Positions 37,186-45,679 of a stretch of DNA of 64,000 bases are shown here, piece by piece. Each line of letters begins with the position of its first letter. The first letter of the stretch is position 1. The position numbers and the translations under genes were made by a program. A model generated the notes under the pieces. It worked only from the letters and a program-made list of their open reading frames with translations. It was not told the origin of the DNA and searched no databases. Origin of the DNA: Minwuiaceae bacterium (GTDB lineage Bacteria; Pseudomonadota; Alphaproteobacteria; Minwuiales; Minwuiaceae); the NCBI GenBank assembly GCA_028278525.1, contig JANQEE010000020.1, positions 204,185 through 268,184 on the forward strand, in the 5' to 3' direction.

Positions 37186-38547
37186 TCAACCGCCGAAAGC
37201 GACAGAGTCTTTTGCGGCGGCGCCCGGCTGCGACCGGGATTGGAGGTCAGCCAGCGCCCGCGCGATCATACTATCGGGCGTATCGTCGGCGACGATGTCG
37301 GCACAGCCGATCCGCACGTACAGTTTGACCGAGTCCAGGCGGCCGGGGACCGCGAAATCGGTGTAACCGGCGACCGACGCCACACGGTTCATGACGGAGC
37401 GCGCGCCGTCGAGGCCGGTGCTGGGCAGCACGACGCAGAAGCGGTTGCCGCCGTGGCGGGCCGGAAGGTCCTGGCCGCGCAGCAGGGCGCTGATCAGACC
37501 GCCCATCTGCCGCAGGATATCGTCGCCGGCGACGTAGCCGACGCTGTTGTTGATGCGCGCCATGTCGGCGACTTCCAGGACGCCGACGCTGAGCGCCGTG
37601 CCGCGGCGCCGGGCGGCCTCCAGCAGCCGCTTGAGGTGAGCGTGCAGGAAGCTGTGGCTGTAAAGACCGGTCAGACCGTCCGTGGTGTCCGCGGCGCGCG
37701 GGGCGCGGTAATGGCGCCGCATCATCCGGCGGCAACGGTGCTGCCGGATCTGAATCAGCGTCCTGTGGGCGATGTCGGCCGCAACCCACGGGTGATAGAT
37801 GACATCGTCGGCGCCGGCTCGGAACGGGTCTTCGGGATCGGCGAAGGAATTCGGGCCCGCGAACAACATCAGTGGCAGGCTGGCCAGGCTGGGCGTCCTG
37901 CGGATATCGCCGATCGTGTCCAGGACCGGCACGGCACGATCCTCGACCGCGGCCAGCGCCGCATCGAACTCGGTCTCCAGCAACCGCTGCATGACCTCGC
38001 TGGGGCTGGACGCCACCGCGATATCGGCCACGCCGCCGACCGCGCTGGCGATCCGGCCGATCAGGGATTTGTTGGCCCCGGCCAGGAGGATCCGCGCGTC
38101 CTTGATCTCCAGGTCGGTATCCGCATCGGCCGTATTGGCGACGCCGTACTCGGCGGACGTGCGCATTCGCTGCGCCCATTCGCCGCGCATGACATGCAGC
38201 CGGACCAGCGCTTCGAGCCGTCTGAACAGCAGGATATCGGGGTAGGGCCTGAGCAGCACATCGTCGATGCCGCGGGGCTGCGGCGGCACGACGCCGGCAA
38301 TCATGAACACCGACATTTCGTTGGTGGACGCACCCCGCCTGATGGCGTCGGGCAGGCCAAAACCGTCGGCGCCGTCGGCGTCGATGACCGCGATCTCGAA
38401 TTCGCCGGCGGCGGCCATGGTCAGGGCCTCGACGCCGGTCCTGGCCGTCTGAACGTGGTAGCCGTGCGCCTTGAGCTTTTCGCTCAGGCTATCGGCACCC
38501 GGTTCCGCGTCGCGTTCCACGACCAGCAGACGGGCCAAACAGGTCAT
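37186..38547 (-). CDS. PleD-like receiver-receiver-GGDEF protein with degenerate active site
   Basis: 453 residues. Receiver 1 (about 5-120) keeps a phosphorylatable D56 in AVIDADG. Receiver 2 (about 150-270) lacks a clear aspartate at the equivalent position. The GGDEF domain (about 285-450) retains the DGLTGLYSHSF opening and an I-site R357-x2-D360, but the signature is GGNRF (366-370) instead of GG[D/E]EF. Loss of the D/E catalytic residues argues against diguanylate cyclase activity. An intact RxxD suggests it binds cyclic-di-GMP as an effector. It is divergent from an SDR gene; the ATG at 38547 is the only good start. Confidence 0.85.
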   Translation of the reverse strand: MTCLARLLVVERDAEPGADSLSEKLKAHGYHVQTARTGVEALTMAAAGEFEIAVIDADGADGFGLPDAIRRGASTNEMSVFMIAGVVPPQPRGIDDVLLRPYPDILLFRRLEALVRLHVMRGEWAQRMRTSAEYGVANTADADTDLEIKDARILLAGANKSLIGRIASAVGGVADIAVASSPSEVMQRLLETEFDAALAAVEDRAVPVLDTIGDIRRTPSLASLPLMLFAGPNSFADPEDPFRAGADDVIYHPWVAADIAHRTLIQIRQHRCRRMMRRHYRAPRAADTTDGLTGLYSHSFLHAHLKRLLEAARRRGTALSVGVLEVADMARINNSVGYVAGDDILRQMGGLISALLRGQDLPARHGGNRFCVVLPSTGLDGARSVMNRVASVAGYTDFAVPGRLDSVKLYVRIGCADIVADDTPDSMIARALADLQSRSQPGAAAKDSVAFGG

Positions 38548-38708
38548 CGCGGGTACTCCAACTCCGGGCCCGAACGAAGGGCCGCACCGTATTTTCGGAA
38601 TTCCTGGTTAATAAGGCGTGTGCGGCCGCGGTCCGGGACCTTGACGCGCGTGGCGCGTGGCCCGATTCTGCTGATCGTTGGGCATTTCGATCAGAGGGAC
38701 GAGCGGCG

Positions 38709-39467
38709 ATGGCATTCCGCCTGGACGGCAAGAACGCATTGGTGACCGGCGCCTCGTCCGGACTGGGCCGGCAGTTCGCGCTGACCCTGGCCAGGGCCGG
38801 CGCAAAGGTCGCGATCGCGGCGCGCCGGGCCGACCGCCTGCAGGAACTGGCCGAGGAGATCGCCGCGTTCGACGGCCGGGCGATCCCGGTCTCGATGGAC
38901 GTGACCGACATAAAGAGCATCCACGACGGGGTCGAGGCGGCGGAGACCGAGCTGGGCCCGGTGACGATCCTGATCAACAATTCCGGCGTCAGCGTGCCGA
39001 AGCCAGCGCTGGAAGTGACGGAAGAAGACTACGACTTCATGGTCGACACCAACACCAAGGGCGCCTTCTTCGTTGCCCAGGAGGCGGCGCGGCGGATGAT
39101 CCGTCACGGCGAGGGCGGCCGGATCGTCAATATCGCGTCGGTGATGGGCATGAAGGTGGTCGGACAGCTTTCGGTCTATTGCCTGTCCAAGGCGGCGATG
39201 ATCCACATGACCCGGGCCATGGCCCTGGAATGGGGACGCCACAACATCAACGTCAACGCGATCTGTCCGGGCTATGTGGAAACCGAAATGAACGCCGACT
39301 ATTGGCATACGGAGGCCGGACAGCGCTTCATGAAGACCTTCCCGCGCAAGCGGGTCGGCGATCCGGCCGATCTGGACGGCGCGCTGATGCTGCTGGTCGC
39401 CGACGAGAGCCATTTCATCAACGGCGCGATCCTGCCGGTTGACGACGGCTATCTGGCGACTAGTTAG
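38709..39467 (+). CDS. SDR family oxidoreductase
   Basis: 252 residues with the full classical SDR set: cofactor loop NALVTGASSGLGRQFA, NNSG, catalytic Ser in IVNIASVMGM, and Tyr-Lys in VYCLSKAAMIHMTRAMA. The C-terminus FINGAILPVDDGYLA is typical. It resembles the 3-oxoacyl-ACP reductase/acetoacetyl-CoA reductase-like group, but the substrate is unknown. It precedes the molybdopterin hydroxylase gene by 53 bases and may be cotranscribed with it. Confidence 0.88.
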   Translation: MAFRLDGKNALVTGASSGLGRQFALTLARAGAKVAIAARRADRLQELAEEIAAFDGRAIPVSMDVTDIKSIHDGVEAAETELGPVTILINNSGVSVPKPALEVTEEDYDFMVDTNTKGAFFVAQEAARRMIRHGEGGRIVNIASVMGMKVVGQLSVYCLSKAAMIHMTRAMALEWGRHNINVNAICPGYVETEMNADYWHTEAGQRFMKTFPRKRVGDPADLDGALMLLVADESHFINGAILPVDDGYLATS

Positions 39468-39520
39468 TCGGCAGACCCGGCCGGTCCAAACCCGCACAGA
39501 GCTGAGAAAGAGTTGAGCCC

Positions 39521-41866
39521 ATGAACGTGGCCGAAATCGCATCGACACCCACCGAGAAATACGGCGTCGGACAGCCGGTGTCGCGCACCGAGGACCCGCG
39601 GCTGATCACGGGCCGCGGCCGCTATACGGACGACATCAACCTGGAGAGCCAGGCCTACGGCTACGTCGTCCGGTCGCAGTACGCGCACGGCACGATCAAC
39701 GGTATCGACGTCGAGGCGGCGAAGGCGGTGCCGGGCGTGCTCGCCATCTATACCGGGGCGGACCTGGACCGCGCCGGATACGGCAGCATGCCCTGCGCGC
39801 TACCGCTGAAGAGCCGGGACGGAAGCCCGCTGGTGGTGCCGCCGCACCGGCCGTTCGCGGTCGGCCGGGTCCGCTATGTCGGCGATCCGATCGCGCTGGT
39901 CGTGGCCGAAACCCCGGCCGCCGCGAAGGACGGCGCGGAAGCGGTGTTCGCCGATATCGACCCGCTGCCGGCGGTGACGGATATCGACGCGGCGCTGGCC
40001 GCCGACAGCCCCACGATCTGGGACGAGGCGCCGGGCAATGTCGCTCTGGACTGGCAGGGCGGCGACGTCGAGGCGGTGGAGAAGGCCTTCGCCGAGGCGG
40101 CCCACGTCACCAAGCTCAGCCTGGTCAACAACCGCGCGGTGGTGGTCCCGATGGAGCCGCGCGCGGCCATCGCCGAATACGACTCAGGCTCGGACCGTTT
40201 CACGCTGCATGTCGGCTGCCAGGGGGTGTTCGGCCTGCGCCAGAGCCTTGCCAACGCCATCATGAAGATCGAACCGGAGCGGCTGCGCGTTCGGACTTAC
40301 GATGTCGGCGGTTCGTTCGGCATGAAGGCGGGGGCCTATCCGGAATATGTGGCGCTGCTGCACGGCGCCCGCGACCTGGGCCGGCCGATCAAGTGGTGCG
40401 ACGAGCGGACCGGCAGCTTCCTGTCCGACCTGCATGGCCGCGACAGCAAGGTGGAAGCCGAGCTCGCGCTGGCCGAAGACGGCACGTTCCTGGCGACCCG
40501 GGTCATCGGCGCCGCCAACATGGGCGCCTACATCTCCAATTTCGGCGCAATGATCCCGTCGGCCAACATCGTCAAGAACATGCCGAGCGTCTACCGCACG
40601 CCGCTGATCGCGGTGGCCACCAAATGCGTGTTCACCAACACCACGCCGGTCACGGCCTATCGCGGCGCCGGACGGCCGGAAGCCAACTATTTCATGGAGC
40701 GGCTGGTCGACGCCGCGGCGCGCGAGACCGGGCGCGACCCGATCGACCTGCGCCGGCAGAACATGATCGAACCCGGCCAGATTCCGTTCACGGCGGCGTC
40801 GGGGCAGGTCTACGACAGCGGCGACTTCACCGCGATCCTGGATAAGTGCGTCGACATGGCCGACTGGCACGGTTTCGCCGCACGGCGGCAGGCATCCGCC
40901 AAGGCCGGCAAGCTGCGCGGCATCGGGCTGGCCAGCTACCTTGAGGTCACCGCGCCGCCGCGCCCGGAGATGGGCGGCATCCGGTTCGAGCCGGACGGCA
41001 CGGTCAGCATGATCACGGGCACCCTGGATTACGGCCAGGGCCACGCCTCGACCTTCGCCCAGGTCATGGTCGACAAGCTGGGGATTCCGTTCGAGCGGTT
41101 CCGCCTGATCCAGGGCGACAGCGACCAACTGCTGGCCGGCGGCGGCACCGGCGGTTCGCGGTCGGCGATGGCGAGCAGCGCCGCGCTGCTGGCGGCGGGC
41201 AATCAGGTGATCGAGAACGCCCGGCAACTGGCCGCGCATGTCCTAGAGGCCGCGACGACCGATATCGAATTCGACAAAGGGCGTCTCCGCATCGTCGGCA
41301 CCGACCGCAGCATATCGCTGCTGGATCTGGCCGAGCGGGTGCGGGACGCCGATCTGCCGGCGGACCTGCCGCCCGGCCTGGACGCCGCGCTGGTGCAGGA
41401 CGCGCCGGTCTCCAGCTTCCCGAACGGCAGCCATATCTGCGAGGTCGAAGTCGATCCGGATACCGGCGCGGTCGAGGTGGTGCGCTATGTGGTGGTCGAC
41501 GACTTCGGCACGCTGATCAACCCGATGCTGGTCGAGGGCCAGGTGCATGGCGGCGTCGTCCAGGGCATCGGCCAGGCGTTGATGGAACACGTCGCCTATA
41601 ACGACGACGGACAGCTCGTTGCCGGATCGTTCATGGACTACGCCGTGCCGCGCGCCGACCAGGTGCCGTCCATGGGCTTCGCCTCGCACCCGGTGCCGGC
41701 GACCACTAATCCGTTGGGCGTAAAGGGCTGTGGCGAGGCCGGGGTCACAGGCGCGCTGCCGGCGGTGATGAACGCGCTGACCGACGCGTTGGCGGAGACG
41801 GGCGCGGCTCATATCGACATGCCGGCGACGCCCGAGCGGGTGCTGGCGGCGTTGGGGAAGATTTAG
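39521..41866 (+). CDS. Xanthine dehydrogenase family molybdopterin-binding (large) subunit
   Basis: 781 residues. N-terminal VGQPVSRTEDPRLITGRGRYTDDI is the a/b-hammerhead entry of CoxL/XdhB-type subunits. Molybdopterin-binding stretches include QGVFGLRQSLA, YDVGGSFGMK, AYRGAGRPEA, GTLDYGQGHASTFAQ and GCGEAGVTGALP with the catalytic Glu. The active-site loop AYRGAGRPEANYF is not the AYxCSFR of form I CO dehydrogenase, so it is a CoxL form II-like hydroxylase. The FeS (CoxS) and FAD (CoxM) partners are not adjacent on either side, which is unusual. Its TAG stop codon matches the end of a family A repeat. Confidence 0.9.
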   Translation: MNVAEIASTPTEKYGVGQPVSRTEDPRLITGRGRYTDDINLESQAYGYVVRSQYAHGTINGIDVEAAKAVPGVLAIYTGADLDRAGYGSMPCALPLKSRDGSPLVVPPHRPFAVGRVRYVGDPIALVVAETPAAAKDGAEAVFADIDPLPAVTDIDAALAADSPTIWDEAPGNVALDWQGGDVEAVEKAFAEAAHVTKLSLVNNRAVVVPMEPRAAIAEYDSGSDRFTLHVGCQGVFGLRQSLANAIMKIEPERLRVRTYDVGGSFGMKAGAYPEYVALLHGARDLGRPIKWCDERTGSFLSDLHGRDSKVEAELALAEDGTFLATRVIGAANMGAYISNFGAMIPSANIVKNMPSVYRTPLIAVATKCVFTNTTPVTAYRGAGRPEANYFMERLVDAAARETGRDPIDLRRQNMIEPGQIPFTAASGQVYDSGDFTAILDKCVDMADWHGFAARRQASAKAGKLRGIGLASYLEVTAPPRPEMGGIRFEPDGTVSMITGTLDYGQGHASTFAQVMVDKLGIPFERFRLIQGDSDQLLAGGGTGGSRSAMASSAALLAAGNQVIENARQLAAHVLEAATTDIEFDKGRLRIVGTDRSISLLDLAERVRDADLPADLPPGLDAALVQDAPVSSFPNGSHICEVEVDPDTGAVEVVRYVVVDDFGTLINPMLVEGQVHGGVVQGIGQALMEHVAYNDDGQLVAGSFMDYAVPRADQVPSMGFASHPVPATTNPLGVKGCGEAGVTGALPAVMNALTDALAETGAAHIDMPATPERVLAALGKI

Positions 41867-42035
41867 AAGGCTGCTGAACGCGCCCCTTCGGGTCGACCAA
41901 GATGCGCCACTAACACCGTGGTCATTCCGGCGGAGGCCGGAATCCAGAATAGACCGTCGTTATGGATTCCGGCTGGAGTTTATCCTGAGCGACGCCGGCA
42001 GGCGGCGTCGAAGGGCCGGAATGACGGCTGTGGTG
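41864..42035. repeat. Composite of family A end fragment and degraded family B element
   Basis: The left part TAGAAGGCTGCTGAA matches a family A terminus and includes the stop codon of the preceding gene. From about 41914 to 42035 the sequence resembles family B: GTCATTCCGGCGGAGGCCGGAATCCA, a middle with ATGGATTCCGGCT, then GGGCCGGAATGACGGC. A fragment of another repeat (TATCCTGAGCGACGCC...GGCGTCGAAGG) is inserted inside, breaking the symmetry. Confidence 0.65.
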
Positions 42036-42096
42036 ATGGTTCGTCCTGCGCTTGTCGAAACTTGATCCTTGCCTCTCGAAGGGCGAGGGCGCCAGT

Positions 42097-43203
42097 TCAC
42101 CACCCCCGGCAGCGGTCCCACTCGTCGACGACTTCGTCGCCGCCGTCGACCACGTAATAGCGGTCGTACATCGCGGCGGTCATGCAGGCGTGGTTGGGCA
42201 GCACGCGGACGCGCGCGCCGACGGGGTAACGGTCGAAGGGCAGGGGCGACGCCCCTTCGACGAAGCCGTGCTCCTGATGCACCGAGGCCACTTGGAGATC
42301 GCCGGCGGCGGCAATCCGGCCATAGCCTGCGAGGGACGAGTCCTGGGAGAGCGCCAGCGCGCCGGCGTCGATCAGCAGCCGGTTCGCGGCCGGCTTGTGG
42401 CCGACGACGGATGCCACGACCGAGACCGCGATATCGTCCTCGCCACAGACGCCGATGCCCGCCTGGAACAGGTCCATGAACATGTAGACGCCAGGCCGCA
42501 TTTCCGTGACGCCGTCTAGGCGTTCGGCGAATGTAGCGGTCGGCGTGGAGCCGACGCTGACCACCGGGCAGGGCAGGCCGGCGGCGCGGAGCGCCTCCGC
42601 CGCGGCGACGGCGTCGGCCCGCTCGCGCTCGGCGACCGCGCGGATCGCGGCCGGGCCGTCGCATTGATAGGACATGCCGGCATGGGTCAGAACCCCGCGA
42701 AGCGACGCGCCGGGCGCACCGTCGACGATGCGGCCGATTTCGACCAGCGCCGGATCGTCCGGCGCCAGCCCGCCACGGCCAGAGCCGCTGTCGACCTCCA
42801 CATGCACGGGGAAGACGACACCGAGTTCCGCGCCACGGACGCCGATGGCCCGCGCGGCTTCCGGATCGTCGGTGATCAGGCCAAGCGATGCGCCGCGGGC
42901 GGTGAGCGCGGCCAGGGCCGGAAGCTTGTCCGGCGTGACGCCGACCGCGTAAGTCATGTCGGCGAAGCCGCGGTCCAGGAAATAGGCCGCCTCCGCGAGT
43001 GTGGAAACGGTGATCGGGCCGCTTTCCCCGGCATGGGCAAGCCGCGCGACCCGGTCGCTCTTGGCGGTTTTCAGATGGGGGCGCAGCGTCACGCCCAAAC
43101 CGGCGGCGCGATCGCGCATGCGGGTGAGATTGGCGTCGAGGACGCGGCGGTCGAGGATCAGGCTGGGTGTCGGCAGGTCGGCAATACGCATCGGGTCGGC
43201 CAT
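42097..43203 (-). CDS. D-threonine aldolase / DSD1-family PLP enzyme (alanine racemase-like N-terminal fold)
   Basis: 368 residues from ATG 43203; the frame is open to 43407, but the family begins at IADLPTPSLILDRRVLDANL. The PLP lysine is in LRPHLKTAKS; VHVEVDSGSGRGG and VVSVGSTPT are family strands. The late PNHACMTAAMYD provides the His-x-Cys metal site of D-threonine aldolase and D-serine dehydratase types. Possible reactions are cleavage of D-threonine to glycine and acetaldehyde or related D-3-hydroxyamino acids. It stands alone, after an AT-rich upstream region. Confidence 0.88.
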   Translation of the reverse strand: MADPMRIADLPTPSLILDRRVLDANLTRMRDRAAGLGVTLRPHLKTAKSDRVARLAHAGESGPITVSTLAEAAYFLDRGFADMTYAVGVTPDKLPALAALTARGASLGLITDDPEAARAIGVRGAELGVVFPVHVEVDSGSGRGGLAPDDPALVEIGRIVDGAPGASLRGVLTHAGMSYQCDGPAAIRAVAERERADAVAAAEALRAAGLPCPVVSVGSTPTATFAERLDGVTEMRPGVYMFMDLFQAGIGVCGEDDIAVSVVASVVGHKPAANRLLIDAGALALSQDSSLAGYGRIAAAGDLQVASVHQEHGFVEGASPLPFDRYPVGARVRVLPNHACMTAAMYDRYYVVDGGDEVVDEWDRCRGW

Positions 43204-43886
43204 TTCGGCAGGGTCAGGCGGTCTGCCCGCAGAGTGCCTCAGCCTCGACCGCGAGGCAACGGCGGCGGACGCCGACGTTAACGGTGTTTGTCCAGGAGAT
43301 TGCTTGAAAAAAGGAGCCCCGCGCCGCATGGGGGAAGGGTCGGAAAAGGATGCGACGCGGGGGTAAAGTTGTTGCGCGAAGGTGTATGCTACGTAGTGGT
43401 CGGACAATAGGTATTCGGACTTAAGTCAAAGTTAATTTTCAGGACTGAGGACAACAATTTCGAATATTTGAGCAGCGTCGGGAAAATAACGGCCTGGCAC
43501 TGGATTTTTATATTTAGACTATATTTAAATAACAAGAATTACATACGCAATTATGTCTATTTAGGCGCCAGAAAGACTTTTGCCGGGCTGGCGGCGCGCA
43601 TTCGAGCGGCACCGCACGGGCCGCCGCTTCCGACCCTCGGATAAAAGCTGTCGCAAAAAAACACGCGGGGTCAAGAAACACAGATCCGGTTCGAAGCCGA
43701 AAAAAAAGTGGGCGACGTAAGGAAAGCAAACTCTACATTCACCGCCGCACGGCGGGAGTCCATTCCATCGCTTATGGTAAACAAGAATCCGATACACAAT
43801 TGATTGAAATTGTAGTCAAATAGTCCATATCGGATGGCTGATTGCTGAAAATGGCCGGAGGCGCCGGCCAGGGGAGGCGGTGGAAC
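43204..43886. other. Long AT-rich intergenic region
   Basis: 683 bases with lower G+C than the surrounding genes, especially about 43400-43600 and 43660-43850. A dyad CAATT-N6-AATTG is at 43797-43812. Two short minus-strand frames here (71 and 78 codons) have no ribosome site, no recognisable motif and odd composition, so I do not call them. A promoter, a small RNA or degraded foreign DNA are all possible; nothing decides between them. Confidence 0.4.
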
Positions 43887-44333
43887 GTGCCCACAACCAA
43901 CAACGGCCTAACGCAACTCTATATGGCGCACCTGCGCGTGCAGTGGGCGCAACGCCGCAGCGGGCGACCCGGCACGGGGCCGAGGCGGCTGGCCCGCGCC
44001 TATCAAAACCGCGGCCGCCTGTACGACGAACGCGACCAGGCGGATCGCGCGATCTCCGACTATTCGAAATCGATTAGACTCTATCCCTACGACGGCACCG
44101 TCTATGTCCGCCGCGGCCTGGCCCGGGCGCTGAGCGGCAATCTGGAGGGCGCGGTCGAGGATTGCGCCAAGGCGATCCGCATGAATCCGGACGACGCGGA
44201 AGCCTACTTCGTCTGCGGCCTGGCCAACGAGCGGCTCGGCAACCTGCAGCGGGCCCGGCAGGACTTCCTGAAGGCCCTGGAACTGGCGCCCGACGACCCG
44301 GAGATAAGCGAGAAGGCGCGCCATTACGGCTGA
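43887..44333 (+). CDS. Tetratricopeptide-repeat protein
   Basis: 148 residues from the GTG at 43887, preceded by GGGGAGGCGG; upstream starts (TTG 43842, ATG 43851) lack such a site. After a basic N-terminus come about three TPR units: ARAYQNRGRLYDERDQADRA, then YVRRGLARALSGNLEGAVED, then AYFVCGLANERLGNLQRARQ. No signal peptide is visible. TPR proteins bring partners together; no specific function is suggested by the neighbours. Confidence 0.8.
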   Translation: MPTTNNGLTQLYMAHLRVQWAQRRSGRPGTGPRRLARAYQNRGRLYDERDQADRAISDYSKSIRLYPYDGTVYVRRGLARALSGNLEGAVEDCAKAIRMNPDDAEAYFVCGLANERLGNLQRARQDFLKALELAPDDPEISEKARHYG

Positions 44334-44398
44334 GGGGCCGGCCGCCGGCGAGCATGCCGGCGGGGTCCCCGAAGCGGCCGTGTCCGTGCTTTAAACAA

Positions 44399-44488
44399 TG
44401 GCGGATGGGGTGGGATTCGAACCCACGAAGGGGGTTAACCCTTGCCGGTTTTCAAGACCGGTGCCTTAAACCGCTCGGCCACCCATCC
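44399..44488 (-). tRNA. tRNA-Ser (anticodon TGA)
   Basis: The minus strand reads GGATGGGTGGCCGAGCGG at the 5' end and ends in CATCCGCCA. The acceptor stem GGATGGG/CCCATCC is perfect, the discriminator is G, and CCA is encoded. The anticodon loop CTTGAAA in GGTCTTGAAAACCGG gives anticodon TGA. A long variable arm (CAAGGGTTAACCCCCTTC) confirms a class II serine tRNA, and GGGTTCGAATCC is the T loop. It reads UCA and UCG/UCU codons by wobble. Confidence 0.95.
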
Positions 44489-44499
44489 GGCACCTGAAA

Positions 44500-44528
44500 G
44501 CGATACTTGCGACAGCGAGATTTTGCAA
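44500..44528 (-). promoter_or_regulatory. Putative promoter of tRNA-Ser
   Basis: On the minus strand, TTGCAA (44528-44523) is followed 17 bases later by TATCGC (44505-44500). This spacing fits a sigma-70-type promoter starting RNA a few bases before the tRNA 5' end. The -10 hexamer is weak. Confidence 0.4.
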
Positions 44529-44604
44529 GATCGGGAGCACGATGATGCTTTCCCGACCGGGCCGGAAGACCCGGTCCCGGACCGCGCCTGTATCGCCGGG
44601 CCGG

Positions 44605-45165
44605 TCAGGGACCGCTGCGAGGCGAGGTGTCGCGGACTGTCGCCGAAAGCGGCGGTATAAGGCTGAGGACGCAACCGCCGATCCCCGGCGCGAACCGGAT
44701 GGGCCGGTCTTTATCCACATGGTGACCGTTGCGGCAGGCGGCCGAGCCACCCGGCTGCACGGCATCCCGGCAATCGCCGGTCGCGCCGCGGACGCCGCCG
44801 GACTCGCCACGGTCGAGAAACTTGAGCGCCCGATCGATCGCCTCGATCGTCGCCGTCGTCACCGCTGCGGTTTCGATGAGCTGTCGGCGTTGCCTCAGCA
44901 AGGTGCTTTTACGGTCGAAGCCGGCCTCGTCAAGCGAACGGCGGATTTCCTCCAGGGACAGGCCCAACTCCCGCCCCACCCGGATTTGCCGCAGGCGATC
45001 CAGGTTCGCCACGTCGTACAGGCGGTATCCCGCCTCCGACCGCGCGGCAGGCACCAAGAGCCCGATCTCCTCGTAATAGTGCAGGGTCCGTACGGTCACG
45101 TCAGCGATGCGGGCGACCTGATTTACCAGATAGGTTTCGGCGGAATGGACTTCGGACTGTGTCAT
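44605..45165 (-). CDS. MerR-family regulator, copy 1 with an unusual C-terminal extension
   Basis: 186 residues from ATG 45165. The MerR helix-turn-helix (TYLVNQVARIADVTVRTLHYYEEIGLL), wing GYRLYDVANLDRLRQI and dimerisation helix are present to about residue 118. From about 120 onward the sequence (GATGDCRDAVQPGGS...) is not MerR-like, while the sister gene at 45293 stops near the equivalent point. This suggests a frameshift or lost stop in copy 1. Over the shared region the two proteins match at about four residues in five. No effector domain is evident, so the inducer is unknown. The promoter (45172-45202) carries an operator palindrome and the leader is nearly absent. Confidence 0.8.
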   Translation of the reverse strand: MTQSEVHSAETYLVNQVARIADVTVRTLHYYEEIGLLVPAARSEAGYRLYDVANLDRLRQIRVGRELGLSLEEIRRSLDEAGFDRKSTLLRQRRQLIETAAVTTATIEAIDRALKFLDRGESGGVRGATGDCRDAVQPGGSAACRNGHHVDKDRPIRFAPGIGGCVLSLIPPLSATVRDTSPRSGP

Positions 45166-45171
45166 GGTGCG

Positions 45172-45202
45172 AAATTGCGCCCTCACGTTACGTGAGGGTC
45201 AA
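45172..45202 (-). promoter_or_regulatory. MerR-type autoregulatory promoter-operator, copy 1
   Basis: On the minus strand, TTGACC (-35) is followed by a 19-base spacer containing the dyad CCTCACGT/ACGTGAGG (45181-45197) and a weak -10 CAATTT. The long 19-base spacer with an internal dyad is the hallmark of MerR-activated promoters. The -10 ends six bases before the ATG, so the transcript would start at or near the start codon. Confidence 0.65.
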
Positions 45203-45292
45203 GAGGAAAAGCACATAAAATTCAGTCAGGTAAGGAGTACCATTACGACGCACGTAACAGTCGCGGCGACCGGTCCCGACCAGCGGCAGCAA

Positions 45293-45673
45293 TCACCCCT
45301 TTCGTTGCGCGGCATGGCCGTCGGACTCGGAATTCTCAAGAAACTCCAGCGCCCGATCGATCGCTTCGATCGTCGCCTGCGCCGTCGCGGCGGTCTCGAC
45401 GAGCTGCCGGCGTTGCCTGAGCAGGATGCTTCGGCGATCAGAGCCGGCTTCGTCGAGCGACCGGCGGACTTCCTCCAGCGACAGGCCCAAATCCCGCCCC
45501 ATCTGGATCTGCCGCAGGCGGTCCAGGTTCGCCGCGTCGTACAGGCGGTAGCCCGCCTCCGTCCGCGCGGCGGGCACCAACAAGCCGATCTCCTCGTAGT
45601 AGTGCAGGGTACGCACAGTCACGTTAGCGATGCGGGCGACCTGACTCACCAGATAGGTCCTGGACTGTGTCAT
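45293..45673 (-). CDS. MerR-family regulator, copy 2
   Basis: 126 residues from ATG 45673. The N-terminal helix-turn-helix and wing are near-identical to copy 1 (TYLVSQVARIANVTVRTLHYYEEIGLL, GYRLYDAANLDRLRQI), followed by a coiled-coil dimerisation helix and a short C-terminus ending HAAQRKG. Length fits a minimal MerR protein lacking an effector domain. It is the upstream member of a tandem pair separated by about 127 bases. It has its own promoter-operator, arranged like that of copy 1, so each may regulate both genes. Confidence 0.88.
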   Translation of the reverse strand: MTQSRTYLVSQVARIANVTVRTLHYYEEIGLLVPAARTEAGYRLYDAANLDRLRQIQMGRDLGLSLEEVRRSLDEAGSDRRSILLRQRRQLVETAATAQATIEAIDRALEFLENSESDGHAAQRKG

Positions 45674-45679
45674 GGCGCA

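Noticed and set aside
43491..43515. Sigma-54-like TGGCAC followed by a T-run
   Set aside because: The -12 element TTGC is missing, so spacing and sequence do not satisfy the consensus.
43514..43797. Two short minus-strand frames in the AT-rich region
   Set aside because: No ribosome site, odd composition (Cys/Phe/Arg-rich without motifs) and mutual overlap.
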